Assembly (NCBI GenBank): GCA_012727715.1 | Contig: JAAYGN010000092.1 | Coordinates: 1-64,000, forward strand | Length of the DNA stretch: 64,000 bases | Source: Desulfovibrionales bacterium | Lineage (GTDB): Bacteria; Desulfobacterota; Desulfovibrionia; Desulfovibrionales; Desulfomicrobiaceae | Direction: 5' to 3' | Shown: in pieces, positions 36,562-46,307 of the stretch | Layout of the letters: each line of letters begins with the position of its first letter | Numbering within the stretch: position 1 is the stretch's first letter | The notes under the pieces: generated by a model | What the model saw: the letters and a program-made list of their open reading frames with translations, nothing else | What the model was told of the DNA's origin: nothing | Databases searched by the model: none | Position numbers and translations under genes: made by a program

Positions 36562-38184
36562 ATCGCCTCCAAACCTCTGGGCAATCTTGTTGGGCTTAAA
36601 CCCAGTCAAATTACTGCTATTTCCCGTCTTTATAACCGACGCTTCCCTAATCAGGGTGGCTTTACTCTGGAACAAGCCCGTGAGCTCTGCCTTCTCAGTA
36701 AAGCTATCAGCCGCCAGCTAGGTGTGCTGATCAATCGCAAGGGTGTGCCCATCATGGTCTTGGTAGGTGAAGCAGACAAGATTATTATCCCTGAACTCAG
36801 TCGTCACCGCCAGGCTGATTCCAGACTGTCTGGATTACGTCTGATACACACCCATCTGGACGCAACTTTGCTTACCCAAGACGATCTGATGGATATGGTT
36901 TTTTTACGTCTGGATGCGCTCTGCGTCTTGACCATTGACCGCCATAGCTCTCCGCAACTATGCCAAATCGCCCATCTTCTACCGCCCAATGTCGAAGAAA
37001 AACCCTATGTGGTGTACCCAGCCATGAACTGGGATGAAGTTGACTTTGATTTTGAGGCCAATGCTCTGGCTTTGGAAGACGAATTGGCACGCTCAGGCCA
37101 AGGGGGCATAAGCACAACCAACGCTGGCACAGCTATTTTGATCAGTGTGGGCACACGCCCCAAAAATGAGCAGGAACAATCCCTGGCAGAACTGGCTGAA
37201 TTGGCACGCACCGCTGGACTGGAAGTGGTGGATATTGTGGTGCAACGTGTCGGTAAAACAAATCCCAAATTAATTCTTGGCCGAGGCAAGCTGGCAGAAC
37301 TGGAAACGCTGGCCTTACAAAAAAATGCCTCAATCCTTGTTTTTGATCAGGAATTGACCCCCACCCAACAACGCAACTTGAGTCAGATTACTGAACGCAA
37401 GGTTTTAGATCGCACCCAGCTTATTTTGGATATTTTTGCTCAGCGGGCCCAAACACGAGAAGGAAAACTCCAGGTGGAGATGGCCCAGCTCAAATATATG
37501 ATGCCTCGATTGGTGGGACAAAACCGAGCTCTTAGCCGCTTGACAGGGGGTATCGGGGGCCGAGGCCCAGGGGAAACCAAATTGGAAATGGATCGTCGAA
37601 AAATCCGTGACCGGATCACACAACTTAAAATTGCCCTTAAAAATGTACGCAAACATCGCCAGGCCACACGAAGTCGTCGGGACAAAGCCGGACTGCCTGT
37701 AGTTTCCCTGGTTGGATATACCAATGCTGGAAAATCAACACTATTAAATACCCTGACCAACAGTAACGTCTTGGCAGAGAATAGACTTTTCGCAACCTTG
37801 GATCCCGTCAGTCGCAGACTGCGCTTTCCAGAAAATCGTGAAATTATCTTGACTGATACTGTGGGCTTTATTCGTCATTTACCCGATGACCTGCGTGAAG
37901 CCTTTATGGCCACCTTGGAAGAGCTTAATAATGCGGATTTGCTCATCCATGTTGCGGATGCCGCACACCCAGAAGTGGATCAACAATTGGATGCAGTAGA
38001 AAAAATTTTACGAGATCTCAAAATTGAGGACATTCCCCGCATTTTAGCCCTGAATAAAATGGATTGCTTGCCAGATGCACAACGTGAAACCCTCACCTTC
38101 CTCCATCCAGAGGCTCTGTTTATATCTGCTTTACACCCGGACTCATTGGTAAGTCTGGTGGATAAAATAAAAAGCCTTTTGTGA
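36562..38184 (+). CDS. hflX: GTPase HflX, probable AUC start codon
   Basis: Ribosome-associated GTPase that splits stalled 70S ribosomes. The G domain has GYTNAGKSTLLN (G1), DTVGFIRHLPDDL (G3) and NKMD (G4), preceded by the glycine-rich linker GGIGGRGPGETKLE of HflX. The first usual start codon in frame is GTG 36724. However, codons 36568-36723 also encode conserved HflX sequence (KPLGNLVGLKPSQITAISRL, then YNRRFPNQGG). The frame is open back to a TAG at 36514 and holds no ATG, GTG or TTG there. AAGGAG (36549-36554) lies seven bases before ATC at 36562, which would give M-ASKPLGNLVGLK, 540 residues. AUC initiation or a point mutation are the options. Confidence 0.9.
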   Translation: MASKPLGNLVGLKPSQITAISRLYNRRFPNQGGFTLEQARELCLLSKAISRQLGVLINRKGVPIMVLVGEADKIIIPELSRHRQADSRLSGLRLIHTHLDATLLTQDDLMDMVFLRLDALCVLTIDRHSSPQLCQIAHLLPPNVEEKPYVVYPAMNWDEVDFDFEANALALEDELARSGQGGISTTNAGTAILISVGTRPKNEQEQSLAELAELARTAGLEVVDIVVQRVGKTNPKLILGRGKLAELETLALQKNASILVFDQELTPTQQRNLSQITERKVLDRTQLILDIFAQRAQTREGKLQVEMAQLKYMMPRLVGQNRALSRLTGGIGGRGPGETKLEMDRRKIRDRITQLKIALKNVRKHRQATRSRRDKAGLPVVSLVGYTNAGKSTLLNTLTNSNVLAENRLFATLDPVSRRLRFPENREIILTDTVGFIRHLPDDLREAFMATLEELNNADLLIHVADAAHPEVDQQLDAVEKILRDLKIEDIPRILALNKMDCLPDAQRETLTFLHPEALFISALHPDSLVSLVDKIKSLL

Positions 38185-38231
38185 TTCTTCTGTGTATAGT
38201 GGGGACAATGAGACCAGTACGTTTTTAAAAA

Positions 38232-38624
38232 TCAGTCATAAAAACGAATTTGCACGTTGGGATTTTGTCGCCATGCATCAAATTTTTTTCTCAACCACTG
38301 TTTGAACAGATTGCGGGTCAAGGGAAAAAGAATCAAAAGTCCCGCAGCATCCGTTATGAGCCCTGGAACAACTAACGCCATACCAGCTAAAAAAATAAGT
38401 AGTCCATCAAGCAAATCTTCCGCAGGCATAAACCCTTGTGCTAAATTTTCACGCACTCGAAGCATCACAGACAGCCCTTGCATGTGTGCCAAATATGCCC
38501 CAGCCATTGCCGTAACAATAACCAGAGCGATAGTTGGTAGCACACCAATCATACTCCCAATACTGATGAGCACATACAGCTCAGCTATGGGCACAAGCAC
38601 AAAAAAAAGAAAAAGTTTCCCCAC
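38232..38624 (-). CDS. fxsA: FxsA family membrane protein
   Basis: Small inner-membrane protein; E. coli FxsA protects against T7 phage exclusion by F plasmid, and the native role is unknown. The 130-residue product has three or four hydrophobic segments, with family motifs PIAELYVLISIGSMIG and LIFLAGMALVVPGLITDAAG, LLILFP, and a basic cytoplasmic tail (FKQWLRKKFDAWRQ). GTG start at 38624 directly after the serB stop, with GGAGAGGG as binding site. Confidence 0.88.
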   Translation of the reverse strand: MGKLFLFFVLVPIAELYVLISIGSMIGVLPTIALVIVTAMAGAYLAHMQGLSVMLRVRENLAQGFMPAEDLLDGLLIFLAGMALVVPGLITDAAGLLILFPLTRNLFKQWLRKKFDAWRQNPNVQIRFYD

Positions 38625-39860
38625 TTATCCCTCTCCAAAGGCGAGCTGATTCATGGTTTCCCGATCACGAAGGCCCAGAAAATACAGCACTCCATCCAAA
38701 CCCACATTGGAGATAGCCTGGCCTGCACCTTCACGCACTACAGGTTTGGCATGAAAGGCAATGCCCAAACCAGCCACGTCAAGCATGGGCAGATCATTGG
38801 CGCCATCACCCACAGCAATGACCTGGGCCAAAGAAATTTGCTCCTTGGCGGCAATTTCTCGCAAAAGCCTGGCCTTACCAGGACCATCAACAATGTCACC
38901 CACCAGATTACCTGTCAGGAGTCCATCCCGGATTTCCAGCTCATTGGCATGAACATAGTCTATGCCCAAATGGGCTTGCAAACGGTAACCAAAATATGTG
39001 AACCCACCAGACAAAATGGCAATGGTGTACCCCAAACTTTTCAATGTTCGGATTAAATGCTCAGCACCTTCGGTTAAAGGTAAGGTATCCGCAACCTCTT
39101 CCAGAACTGATACTGGTAAACCCTCTAGCAGACGAACACGTTCACGCAAGCTCTGGCTAAAGTCCAATTCCCCCCGCATGGCTCGTTCGGTAATACTTGC
39201 TACTTGTTGCCCTACTCCAGCTCGTTTGGCCAATTCATCAATGACTTCAGCCTGAATCAAGGTGGAGTCCATATCAAAGCAGACCAAACGACGAATACGG
39301 CGAAAAGCGGTATCTTCCTGAAAGCCAATATCAATCCCCTGCTGCCGAGAGAGATCTAAAAAAGCAGCACGCATGGCAGAAATATCTCGTGGCGTTCCGC
39401 GCACAGAAAACTCTACACAGGCTCTGGGTGTAGCCGGAACATTGATCAAGGACCGCCGTCCTGTCAGCCGCGTGATATTATCAATGGTCAGATTGTTATC
39501 CGCCACAATCTGGGCCAGCAGGGTGAGGTGTTCAGCAGTCAAAGTCCGCCCCAAAAGAGTGACAATATAGCGTTTGCGTCCCTGCATGGTTACCCAGGAT
39601 TCATAATTGTCCTCGGAAATAGGAGAAAACTTAAGAGTTAGACCTTGGGTATGAGCCCAGAACAATAAGTCTTTGACCACAGGGCAACTCTGATTTTCCC
39701 TGGGTACTTCAATGAGTACACCCAAGGATAATTCTTCATGAATGACTGACTGGCAAATATCCAAAATAGTCACTCCAGACTGGGCCAATTGCCCCATAAT
39801 GCCTGCCAAAAGACCATTACGGTCTGCTCCAGAAATTTGAATTAAAATTATTTCTCGCAT
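38625..39860 (-). CDS. serB: Phosphoserine phosphatase SerB with N-terminal ACT domains
   Basis: Removes phosphate from phosphoserine, last step of serine synthesis. The 411-residue product has two ACT-like domains (about 1-170; MREIILIQISGADRNGLLAG, then RYIVTLLGRTLTAEHLTLLA) and a HAD domain with nucleophile motif VCFDMDSTLIQAEVIDELA, ILSGGFTYF and VIAVGDGANDLPML. This doubled ACT form is common in Desulfovibrio and Actinobacteria. I chose ATG 39860, two bases after the holB stop; the upstream ATG at 39902 would extend into holB. Coupled translation is likely. Confidence 0.94.
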   Translation of the reverse strand: MREIILIQISGADRNGLLAGIMGQLAQSGVTILDICQSVIHEELSLGVLIEVPRENQSCPVVKDLLFWAHTQGLTLKFSPISEDNYESWVTMQGRKRYIVTLLGRTLTAEHLTLLAQIVADNNLTIDNITRLTGRRSLINVPATPRACVEFSVRGTPRDISAMRAAFLDLSRQQGIDIGFQEDTAFRRIRRLVCFDMDSTLIQAEVIDELAKRAGVGQQVASITERAMRGELDFSQSLRERVRLLEGLPVSVLEEVADTLPLTEGAEHLIRTLKSLGYTIAILSGGFTYFGYRLQAHLGIDYVHANELEIRDGLLTGNLVGDIVDGPGKARLLREIAAKEQISLAQVIAVGDGANDLPMLDVAGLGIAFHAKPVVREGAGQAISNVGLDGVLYFLGLRDRETMNQLAFGEG

Positions 39861-39862
39861 AA

Positions 39863-40702
39863 TTATTTGTGCATAAGCCCCCAAGTACGCATGGCTACCC
39901 ACTCCAATGTTACCGCAGGTTGTGCACCAAGGCGTAAACTTTCCAGGGCATTTTCAATAATAACACAGGTCTGACGCATGGAAACCACATCCAAACGCCT
40001 GCTTAAAATCTGGGCCAGGTTGGAAACTGGAACACCATAACCAGCCTGTACCAAAGACCGTTGCACTTCACGTAAAATACGTCCAGCCAGGTCTGTATCC
40101 ACAGCTCCTTTTTTGCTGGTACAATCCAAAAGATTGCCGCGGCCCGTTTGTATAAACTCACCCAATTTGTGCATCCAGTCCTGCAATTGAGGGTCACTTT
40201 CCTCAATCCTTGGCCAACTCAAGGTCAGTACAAAACTTCGAGAAACCAGTGTGGGCAAAAGAATTTCCCGAGTGGGAGCCAAAAGGACAAAGATATTACC
40301 CGGTCTTGGCTCTTCCAGGGACTTGAGCAAAGCATTGGCCGCAGCAGGAGTTAAGGCTTGGGCTTCGGCTACAACCATGACCCGATAACCATGCCCTACA
40401 GGAGGGTCACTGAGTACAGTGCGAATATCACGGATAGTTTCAATGGAAATGGTACCTAAAGCGCCATCCAAAAAAATAAGATCGCGATAGGTATCTTCAA
40501 TAATCTGGACACAAAGACGGCATTGCCCGCACGGTGCATGCTCTTGCTGACAATGAAGACGAGCAGCCCAAAACAGGCTCAAATTGCGGCGTTCCTCAAT
40601 GGTTCCGCCTTCAAGCAACAAAGAACTGGGTGGATATGAGGCCAATCGATCCAAAAATGTCCTCACCCGGGACTGACAAGCAATAGTCTGGCTCCAAAGC
40701 AT
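39863..40702 (-). CDS. holB: DNA polymerase III delta-prime subunit
   Basis: Clamp-loader subunit, cytoplasmic. The 279-residue product has the AAA+-like fold: a Cys cluster CGQCRLC (zinc module) near residue 60, AEAQALTPAAANALLKSLEE, and PTREILLPTLVSRSFVL, which carries the SRC-like arginine finger region. The Walker A loop is lost (SLLLEGGTIEERRNLS), as expected for the non-ATP-binding delta-prime. I chose ATG 40702, 22 bases after the purA stop; ATG 40771 lies inside purA. The binding site is weak. Confidence 0.85.
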   Translation of the reverse strand: MLWSQTIACQSRVRTFLDRLASYPPSSLLLEGGTIEERRNLSLFWAARLHCQQEHAPCGQCRLCVQIIEDTYRDLIFLDGALGTISIETIRDIRTVLSDPPVGHGYRVMVVAEAQALTPAAANALLKSLEEPRPGNIFVLLAPTREILLPTLVSRSFVLTLSWPRIEESDPQLQDWMHKLGEFIQTGRGNLLDCTSKKGAVDTDLAGRILREVQRSLVQAGYGVPVSNLAQILSRRLDVVSMRQTCVIIENALESLRLGAQPAVTLEWVAMRTWGLMHK

Positions 40703-40724
40703 GCCGTACAAAAATAAACGTATG

Positions 40725-42002
40725 CTAGGAACGGATAATGGTTTGATCTCGGTCCGGACCCACAGAAACAATACCTACCGGGATACCCAATATTTCTTCA
40801 ATGCGCGCAATGTAGTCTCGAGTGGTCTGGGGCAATGCATGGTAATTGCGACAACCAGAAATATCCTCCTGCCAACCTGGAAGGGTTTCATAGACAGGCT
40901 GAACTTGGGCCATGCCATTTTCTTCTTGTGGCGGATAGGTTATTTCTTGTCCTTTATATTGGTAAGCCACACAAATTTTCAATTCATCCAGGCCACCCAA
41001 GACATCGAGTTTGGTCAAAGCGATTTCCGTTGGCCCGTTAAGACGCTGAGACTCACGCAACACAACCAAATCCAGCCAGCCGCAACGACGTTTGCGGCCA
41101 GTAGTGGCACCAAACTCTGCCCCTTGAGTTTGCAAATAGCTACCAACTTCATCTTGAAGTTCTGTGGGAAAAGGCCCAGCCCCCACACGAGTTGTATACG
41201 CCTTGACGATGGCCACAACACGTTCAAGCATATGCGGTGGACATCCCGCCCCTATAGCAGCACTGCCGGCAACAGTATTGGAAGAGGTCACAAAGGGATA
41301 GGTACCATGATCTATATCCAGATGCGTACCCTGAGCTCCTTCAAAGAGGATTCCTTGGCTCGCATAGTCCTGAATAATTGTAGAAATATCACCAAGATAG
41401 GGGGCTAAACGCCGGGCAATGGGGAGAAGCTGATCAAAGATACCTGCTGCTGATAGTGGCACCTGGCCATACAACCCTTGGAGCAGAGCATTCTTTTCAA
41501 CCAAAGCTTTTTCAATTTTATGTCGCAGCAAAGGCTCATTCGCCAGATCTGCGGCGCGAATACCAATACGAGCGGCTTTATCTTCGTAGCATGGACCAAT
41601 ACCCCGACCTGTGGTTCCAATTTTATCAGCACCTGATTTGAAATTTTCACGAGCTCCATCAATAGCCCGGTGATACGGCATAATCAGTTGGGCTTTATTG
41701 CTGATCACCAGCCGTGCAGGACTGACATCCACTCCAGACATCTCCAGCTTGTCCATTTCCGCACAAAAAACAAAAGGATCGAGTACCACACCATTACCAA
41801 TGAGGCATTTTTTGCCCTGATGCAAAATACCAGAAGGAATAAGATGCAAAATAGTTTGCTGACCATTGACAACCAGGGTGTGTCCAGCATTATTACCCCC
41901 CTGAAAACGAACAATGGCGCCAACTTCCGTGGTCAACAAATCAACAATTTTTCCTTTTCCCTCATCGCCCCATTGGGCACCAATAACAACTATATTGGCC
42001 AT
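40725..42002 (-). CDS. purA: Adenylosuccinate synthetase
   Basis: Joins IMP and aspartate with GTP to form adenylosuccinate, first committed step to AMP. The 425-residue product has the GTP loop [16 protein letters not shown] at the N terminus, [56 protein letters not shown] and [12 protein letters not shown]. Length fits the family. It is divergent from the AICAR transformylase gene over a 233-base gap, so the two purine genes may share control. holB, serB and fxsA follow on the same transcript. Confidence 0.97.
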   Translation of the reverse strand: MANIVVIGAQWGDEGKGKIVDLLTTEVGAIVRFQGGNNAGHTLVVNGQQTILHLIPSGILHQGKKCLIGNGVVLDPFVFCAEMDKLEMSGVDVSPARLVISNKAQLIMPYHRAIDGARENFKSGADKIGTTGRGIGPCYEDKAARIGIRAADLANEPLLRHKIEKALVEKNALLQGLYGQVPLSAAGIFDQLLPIARRLAPYLGDISTIIQDYASQGILFEGAQGTHLDIDHGTYPFVTSSNTVAGSAAIGAGCPPHMLERVVAIVKAYTTRVGAGPFPTELQDEVGSYLQTQGAEFGATTGRKRRCGWLDLVVLRESQRLNGPTEIALTKLDVLGGLDELKICVAYQYKGQEITYPPQEENGMAQVQPVYETLPGWQEDISGCRNYHALPQTTRDYIARIEEILGIPVGIVSVGPDRDQTIIRS

Positions 42003-42074
42003 AAATCTGGTCTCCTTGTCTTGGTGTTACGCCCCTTTGCACAATGGCAAATGGCTTTCATCTGTACGAGGCGG

Positions 42075-42089
42075 TTGACAATGTGTCAA
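42075..42089. promoter_or_regulatory. TTGACA palindrome between the divergent purine genes
   Basis: TTGACA-ATG-TGTCAA is a perfect 6-bp inverted repeat in the 233-base gap between purA and the AICAR transformylase gene. Each arm is also a perfect -35 hexamer, one for each direction, though no good -10 is seen. It may be a shared operator or promoter element. Confidence 0.35.
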
Positions 42090-42235
42090 TTTATCTTGCT
42101 CATTGTTTTGCCGCATGTGGTCTTGTTTTCTCAATCCAGGTCCAAAAATCCAGGTTTGCCGTTTGAAACAGTGCGTGCTAGGTGCGTTTCTTTCAGCTTC
42201 TTTGTAGGGGATTCCCAAATAATTTTGGAGAAAAT

Positions 42236-43510
42236 ATGTCTAATCTCAAAAAAATGTATCATACCATGCATACAGATCCTTTCCCTGAGACCTTAACCCT
42301 GACTCTGGGCCAGCAGACCATCAGCTATACGAAAAAAACCTGGGATATTGATGGCACACAAATGGGGCTGCGTTATGGTGAAAATCCAGATCAGCCAGCT
42401 GCTCTGTATGCAATTGCCTCGGGAGCACTCACCCTGGACGGAATAAGTTTTCAGCAAGGACAACACAAACTGGTCTCTGCTTTGACGGAAGACAACCTTA
42501 TTCAGTTTGGTAAGCACCCTGGAAAAATCAATCTCACCGATGTAGATAACGGCATAAATATTTTACAATATCTTACGGCCAAGCCCGCAGCAATTATCCT
42601 CAAGCATAACAATCCCTGTGGTGCAGCGTGGTCCGATGACGGACTGTATCCTGCTCTGGCCAAAGCTTTTACTGCGGACCGCATTGCCGCCTTTGGAGGT
42701 ACCATTGTCGTCAATCGGCCTGTAGATAAAACCTGCGCCCAATGTATAACTTCCAGTTATTTTGAAGTCATTGCTGCCCCAGACTATGATGACCAAGCGG
42801 TGGAACTTCTCAAAACGAAAAAAAATTTGCGGATCATTCGTATTCCTGCTTTAGGACATTTGGAACAGGTTATTGGTATTCCATTTCTGGACATCAAATC
42901 TTTGCTCGATGGCGGCCTGATTCTTCAATCATCATTTTGTAATCGTATTTTGAATCCAGCTGATTTTCTTGCAGCTGAAGCAACCAAGGATGGCACCACA
43001 TATCTGGCACGCAGGCCCACTACCCAAGAAGCTGAGGACCTGCTTTTTGCTTGGGCAGTGGAAGCTGGAGTTACTTCCAATTCTATTATTTTTGCTCGCA
43101 ATGGAGCAACCATTGCCATTGGTACTGGTGAACAAGACCGGGTAGGATGTGTGGAGCTCACCATCCAGAAGGCATATACCAAGTATGCGGATCGACTGGC
43201 TTTTGAACGTCATGGTCTGTCTTTGTACGAGCTGAAGGAACAAGGACAAACCAGTGCAGATCTGGCTCAGGCCTTATCTGCAATTTTACAGGAAACCAAG
43301 GCCAACAAAGGAGGCTTACCTGGGTCTGTCCTGGTTTCTGATGGTTTTTTCCCTTTTCGTGATGGAGTCGATCTGGCCATTGCTCAAGGGGTAACCGCCA
43401 TTGCCCAGCCTGGAGGCTCCATTCGTGATCCTGAAATCATTCAAGCCGTTAATGAAGCCATCCCGCAGGTTGCCATGGTTTTCACTGGTCAAAGATCATT
43501 TAAACACTAA
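42236..43510 (+). CDS. purH: AICAR transformylase (stand-alone C-terminal half of PurH)
   Basis: Transfers a formyl group from 10-formyl-THF to AICAR, giving FAICAR for the cyclohydrolase at 35860. The 424-residue product matches the PurH C-terminal domain: GLRYGENPDQPAALYAI, AIILKHNNPCGAA, KAFTADRIAAFGGTIVVNR, FEVIAAPDYDDQAVELL and SVLVSDGFFPFRDGVDLAIA, ending GGSIRDPEIIQAVNEA, with VAMVFTGQRSFKH. I chose ATG 42236 with GGAG upstream; an earlier in-frame ATG at 42182 lacks a binding site. It faces away from purA. Confidence 0.94.
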   Translation: MSNLKKMYHTMHTDPFPETLTLTLGQQTISYTKKTWDIDGTQMGLRYGENPDQPAALYAIASGALTLDGISFQQGQHKLVSALTEDNLIQFGKHPGKINLTDVDNGINILQYLTAKPAAIILKHNNPCGAAWSDDGLYPALAKAFTADRIAAFGGTIVVNRPVDKTCAQCITSSYFEVIAAPDYDDQAVELLKTKKNLRIIRIPALGHLEQVIGIPFLDIKSLLDGGLILQSSFCNRILNPADFLAAEATKDGTTYLARRPTTQEAEDLLFAWAVEAGVTSNSIIFARNGATIAIGTGEQDRVGCVELTIQKAYTKYADRLAFERHGLSLYELKEQGQTSADLAQALSAILQETKANKGGLPGSVLVSDGFFPFRDGVDLAIAQGVTAIAQPGGSIRDPEIIQAVNEAIPQVAMVFTGQRSFKH

Positions 43511-43579
43511 TGTACTACCCTGCTAAGGTATGCGTAAAAGCTACTTCAAGCAGCGCGCTTTATGCGCATAAGGCCTTTT

Positions 43580-45625
43580 ATGTCTGCCATGAGTACCCCA
43601 CAAGCTGGGTGTATTGTCGAGTTTTTGCAAAACAACCAACCCGTGATTGCTTGGGTGTTGGAGATACAAGGAGCAAGATTACGTCTTTTCACTGCCAGCC
43701 AGCGTGAAATGAAATTGCCCATTTCCAGAGTCTTACCCTGGATCGGGCCACAATACTCCACAGGAGCCAGTCGCCAGGAAATACTTGACCACCTGCTTAC
43801 TCATCACGGCCAACGTGAGCGAATAGCAGATTCTGTGGACACCCTGGAAATTTGGGAGCTGGCCCAAGGAGAAGTGGAAGAAGCAGAAATAGACTGGTTT
43901 GCCAGCCTTATTGGTGAATCTGATGACGCAGACCAAAGAGCCGGACTGGGCCGAAAACTCCTGCAAACCAAAACTCACTTTCGATTTACCCCACCCAAAT
44001 TTGAAATCTATTCTCTGGACATTGTTGAGCGTCGCCAAGAAGAATTGCGCAAGGCTAAAGAACGTGAACGCCTGGTGGGCTTTGGGCAGGATTTTTTACG
44101 TGCGTTGTGGGAGCGTTTTTGCAAACGAAAACAATCCTTGCCTGAGACCAACCCAGAGCAGGAAGAGCGGTTACGTGATCTTTTGATGACTCGCATTACT
44201 AGTCCTGATGATCGGGATTCAGAGGCATTATGGAAGGTCATGAGCCAGGGATTGCCTGAAGACCCTTTTTTACCTCTCTATTTAGCCCAGGCGTGGGGTA
44301 TTGTTACACAACATTTCAATGTGCATCTGGCACGGGCTGGATACGCATGGAGCTCGCAATGGGCCGAAAAACATACGGAAGCCATCTCCACCATTAAAGC
44401 CACAGTTCTCTCCAGGGCAGCTGAGCCCATTTTGAAGATTATGACCATAGATGCGGCCAGTACCCAAGATTTGGATGATGGTTTTTCTTTGGAAAAAACA
44501 AACACTGGCTATCTTCTGCACCAGGCTCTGGCCTGTCCTGCCCTAGGTTGGGAATTTGATTCTGCCTTGGACCGAGATGTCCAACACCGCTACACCTCTT
44601 TGTATCTGCCCGAGGGGACCAGTCACATGCTTCCCCAAGAGCTGGGCACTGGTTTTTTTAGTCTGGCCAAAGGACAAAAACGGCCTGCCCTGGTTATTAC
44701 TTTTGATCTTGATGAGCAGGCCCGGCTCCGCTCCTGTTCTCCTCAAGTGGCCTGGGTGCATATCAATACAAATTGGACTTTTACAGAAGTGGAAGAAGAT
44801 CTTGCCTCAGATAAAACAACGCTGCTGACCCACGCTCACACTTTGGCCATGCTGCTGCGCCAGCAGCGTGTTGCTGCTGACCATGCTGTCATCATGGAGC
44901 AACCTGATCCGCAAATTGTTCTGCAAGGAGATTTGACACAGCCCACAGTCCATATTGTTCAGCCCAAACCTACGTCCAAAGCCCAAATGATCGTCTCGGA
45001 ATTCATGATCCTGGCCAATAAAACCATGGCTGCCTGGGCATTGGAGCACGACGTTCCTTTGTTATTTCGCACGCAAAACATCACCTTACCTGCAGAAAAT
45101 GCCGGAGTTTGGAGTGATCCCACAGATATTTATCGATTGATTAATACTATGGGTCCCTCCATTTTGGAATGTGAACCCAAGCGCCATGCAACCTTGGGGG
45201 CTACAGCCTATGCTCCTGTTACATCGCCTTTGCGCCGCTATTCTGACTTCATTAATATGGCACAAATTATTGGAAAATTGACGGGCCAAGGGCGCTTGTT
45301 GGATAAAAATACCTTGGAAAACTTACTTCCTGTTCTATCTGCTCGCGCTGAAGCAACGGGACAGGTACAACGTCTGCGTTTACGATACTGGAAATATGAA
45401 TATTTTCGTCAAAACAGCAAAAAAATGCGCTGGTCCGGAATAATTGTCGATCCTGGATCCATGTTAACCACCATTGCTTTGCCAGATGTACAACTTTTTT
45501 TAAAAGCTCCACGTAAAATTTTTGGTGACAAAGTGCGTGTGGGTCAACGATTTGCCATCCGTATTGGTCGAGTTGATCCTTTGGCCGGTGAAATAAAAAT
45601 CATTGAGGCTTGGGAAGAGGAATAA
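43580..45625 (+). CDS. RNB-domain ribonuclease (RNase II family)
   Basis: Predicted 3'-to-5' exoribonuclease. The 681-residue product has the RNB catalytic core starting near residue 290 with MTIDAASTQDLDDGFS, whose aspartates bind the catalytic metal. It continues through AQMIVSEFMILANKTMAAWA, LFRTQNI and APVTSPLRRYSDFINM, the substrate arginine motif, and ends in an S1-like tail (FGDKVRVGQRFAIRIGRVDP). The N-terminal 280 residues are unlike the cold-shock domains of E. coli RNase II or R and are rich in charged helices. ATG 43580 has AAGG seven bases upstream; ATG 43562 is the alternative. Confidence 0.85.
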   Translation: MSAMSTPQAGCIVEFLQNNQPVIAWVLEIQGARLRLFTASQREMKLPISRVLPWIGPQYSTGASRQEILDHLLTHHGQRERIADSVDTLEIWELAQGEVEEAEIDWFASLIGESDDADQRAGLGRKLLQTKTHFRFTPPKFEIYSLDIVERRQEELRKAKERERLVGFGQDFLRALWERFCKRKQSLPETNPEQEERLRDLLMTRITSPDDRDSEALWKVMSQGLPEDPFLPLYLAQAWGIVTQHFNVHLARAGYAWSSQWAEKHTEAISTIKATVLSRAAEPILKIMTIDAASTQDLDDGFSLEKTNTGYLLHQALACPALGWEFDSALDRDVQHRYTSLYLPEGTSHMLPQELGTGFFSLAKGQKRPALVITFDLDEQARLRSCSPQVAWVHINTNWTFTEVEEDLASDKTTLLTHAHTLAMLLRQQRVAADHAVIMEQPDPQIVLQGDLTQPTVHIVQPKPTSKAQMIVSEFMILANKTMAAWALEHDVPLLFRTQNITLPAENAGVWSDPTDIYRLINTMGPSILECEPKRHATLGATAYAPVTSPLRRYSDFINMAQIIGKLTGQGRLLDKNTLENLLPVLSARAEATGQVQRLRLRYWKYEYFRQNSKKMRWSGIIVDPGSMLTTIALPDVQLFLKAPRKIFGDKVRVGQRFAIRIGRVDPLAGEIKIIEAWEEE

Positions 45626-45635
45626 TCTTGTCCCC

Positions 45636-45663
45636 TTGGATTTTTTAGCGTAATAGATATAAA
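45636..45663 (+). promoter_or_regulatory. Sigma-70-type promoter of plsY
   Basis: TTGGAT (45636-45641), 16 bases, TATAAA (45658-45663), then 35 bases to the plsY ATG. Spacing is slightly short, but both hexamers are good. Confidence 0.5.
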
Positions 45664-45698
45664 GACATGGCAACATTCACAAACCAAGGAGAATAATT

Positions 45699-46286
45699 AT
45701 GGCAACAATATTTTGGCTGGCAATAAGTTATTTAATTGGTGCCTTGCCTTTTGGGCTCATTGTATCCAGATCGTGCTGCAATGTTGATCCTCGTCAGCAA
45801 GGAAGTGGCAATATTGGAGCAACCAATGTTGGCCGTGTATGTGGCACAAAATATGGCGCTCTGACTTTGGGGTTGGATATTCTTAAAGGATTTATTCCTG
45901 TATTTTTAGCATCATTTTTTTCAGACTCAGGTTTTTTTCTCTCCCTCGTAGCTTTAGCTGCCGTTAGCGGTCATATGTTTTCTGTCTTTTTGAATGGTCA
46001 GGGTGGTAAAGGCGTTGCAACCTGGGCTGGTGCCTTTGCAGCCATTTCTTTTTCTGGCACTGTATTTTGTGGACTGGTCTTTTTAATTGCTCTCTACTTT
46101 TTTAATTATGTCTCTTTAGCCTCCATGACCATGGTAGCTTTGATGCCCATCGTCCTGTTGTTTAAAGGTCATTGGGGTGCTATTCCTCTTGCTCTTGTAC
46201 TTATGGCTCTCATCTTTTGGAGACACGCAGAAAATATTCAACGCCTAAAAACAGGGGAAGAAAATTCCTGGAAAACTACGAGCTAA
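45699..46286 (+). CDS. plsY: Acyl-phosphate:glycerol-3-phosphate acyltransferase PlsY
   Basis: First step of phospholipid synthesis: moves the acyl group of acyl-phosphate to glycerol 3-phosphate in the inner membrane. The 195-residue protein has about five membrane segments and the family motifs YLIGALPFGLIVSR, DPRQQGSGNIGATNVGR (phosphate loop), LDILKG, and FLNGQGGKGVATWAG. AAGGAG stands before the ATG, and a strong bidirectional terminator follows. Confidence 0.96.
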   Translation: MATIFWLAISYLIGALPFGLIVSRSCCNVDPRQQGSGNIGATNVGRVCGTKYGALTLGLDILKGFIPVFLASFFSDSGFFLSLVALAAVSGHMFSVFLNGQGGKGVATWAGAFAAISFSGTVFCGLVFLIALYFFNYVSLASMTMVALMPIVLLFKGHWGAIPLALVLMALIFWRHAENIQRLKTGEENSWKTTS

Positions 46287-46307
46287 CGCGATAACTCACC
46301 GCATATA

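Noticed and set aside
36428-36721. Plus-strand frame of 97 codons before hflX
   Set aside because: It overlaps the end of the cyclohydrolase gene and the HflX N-terminal coding sequence in another frame; the conserved HflX residues are in the other frame.
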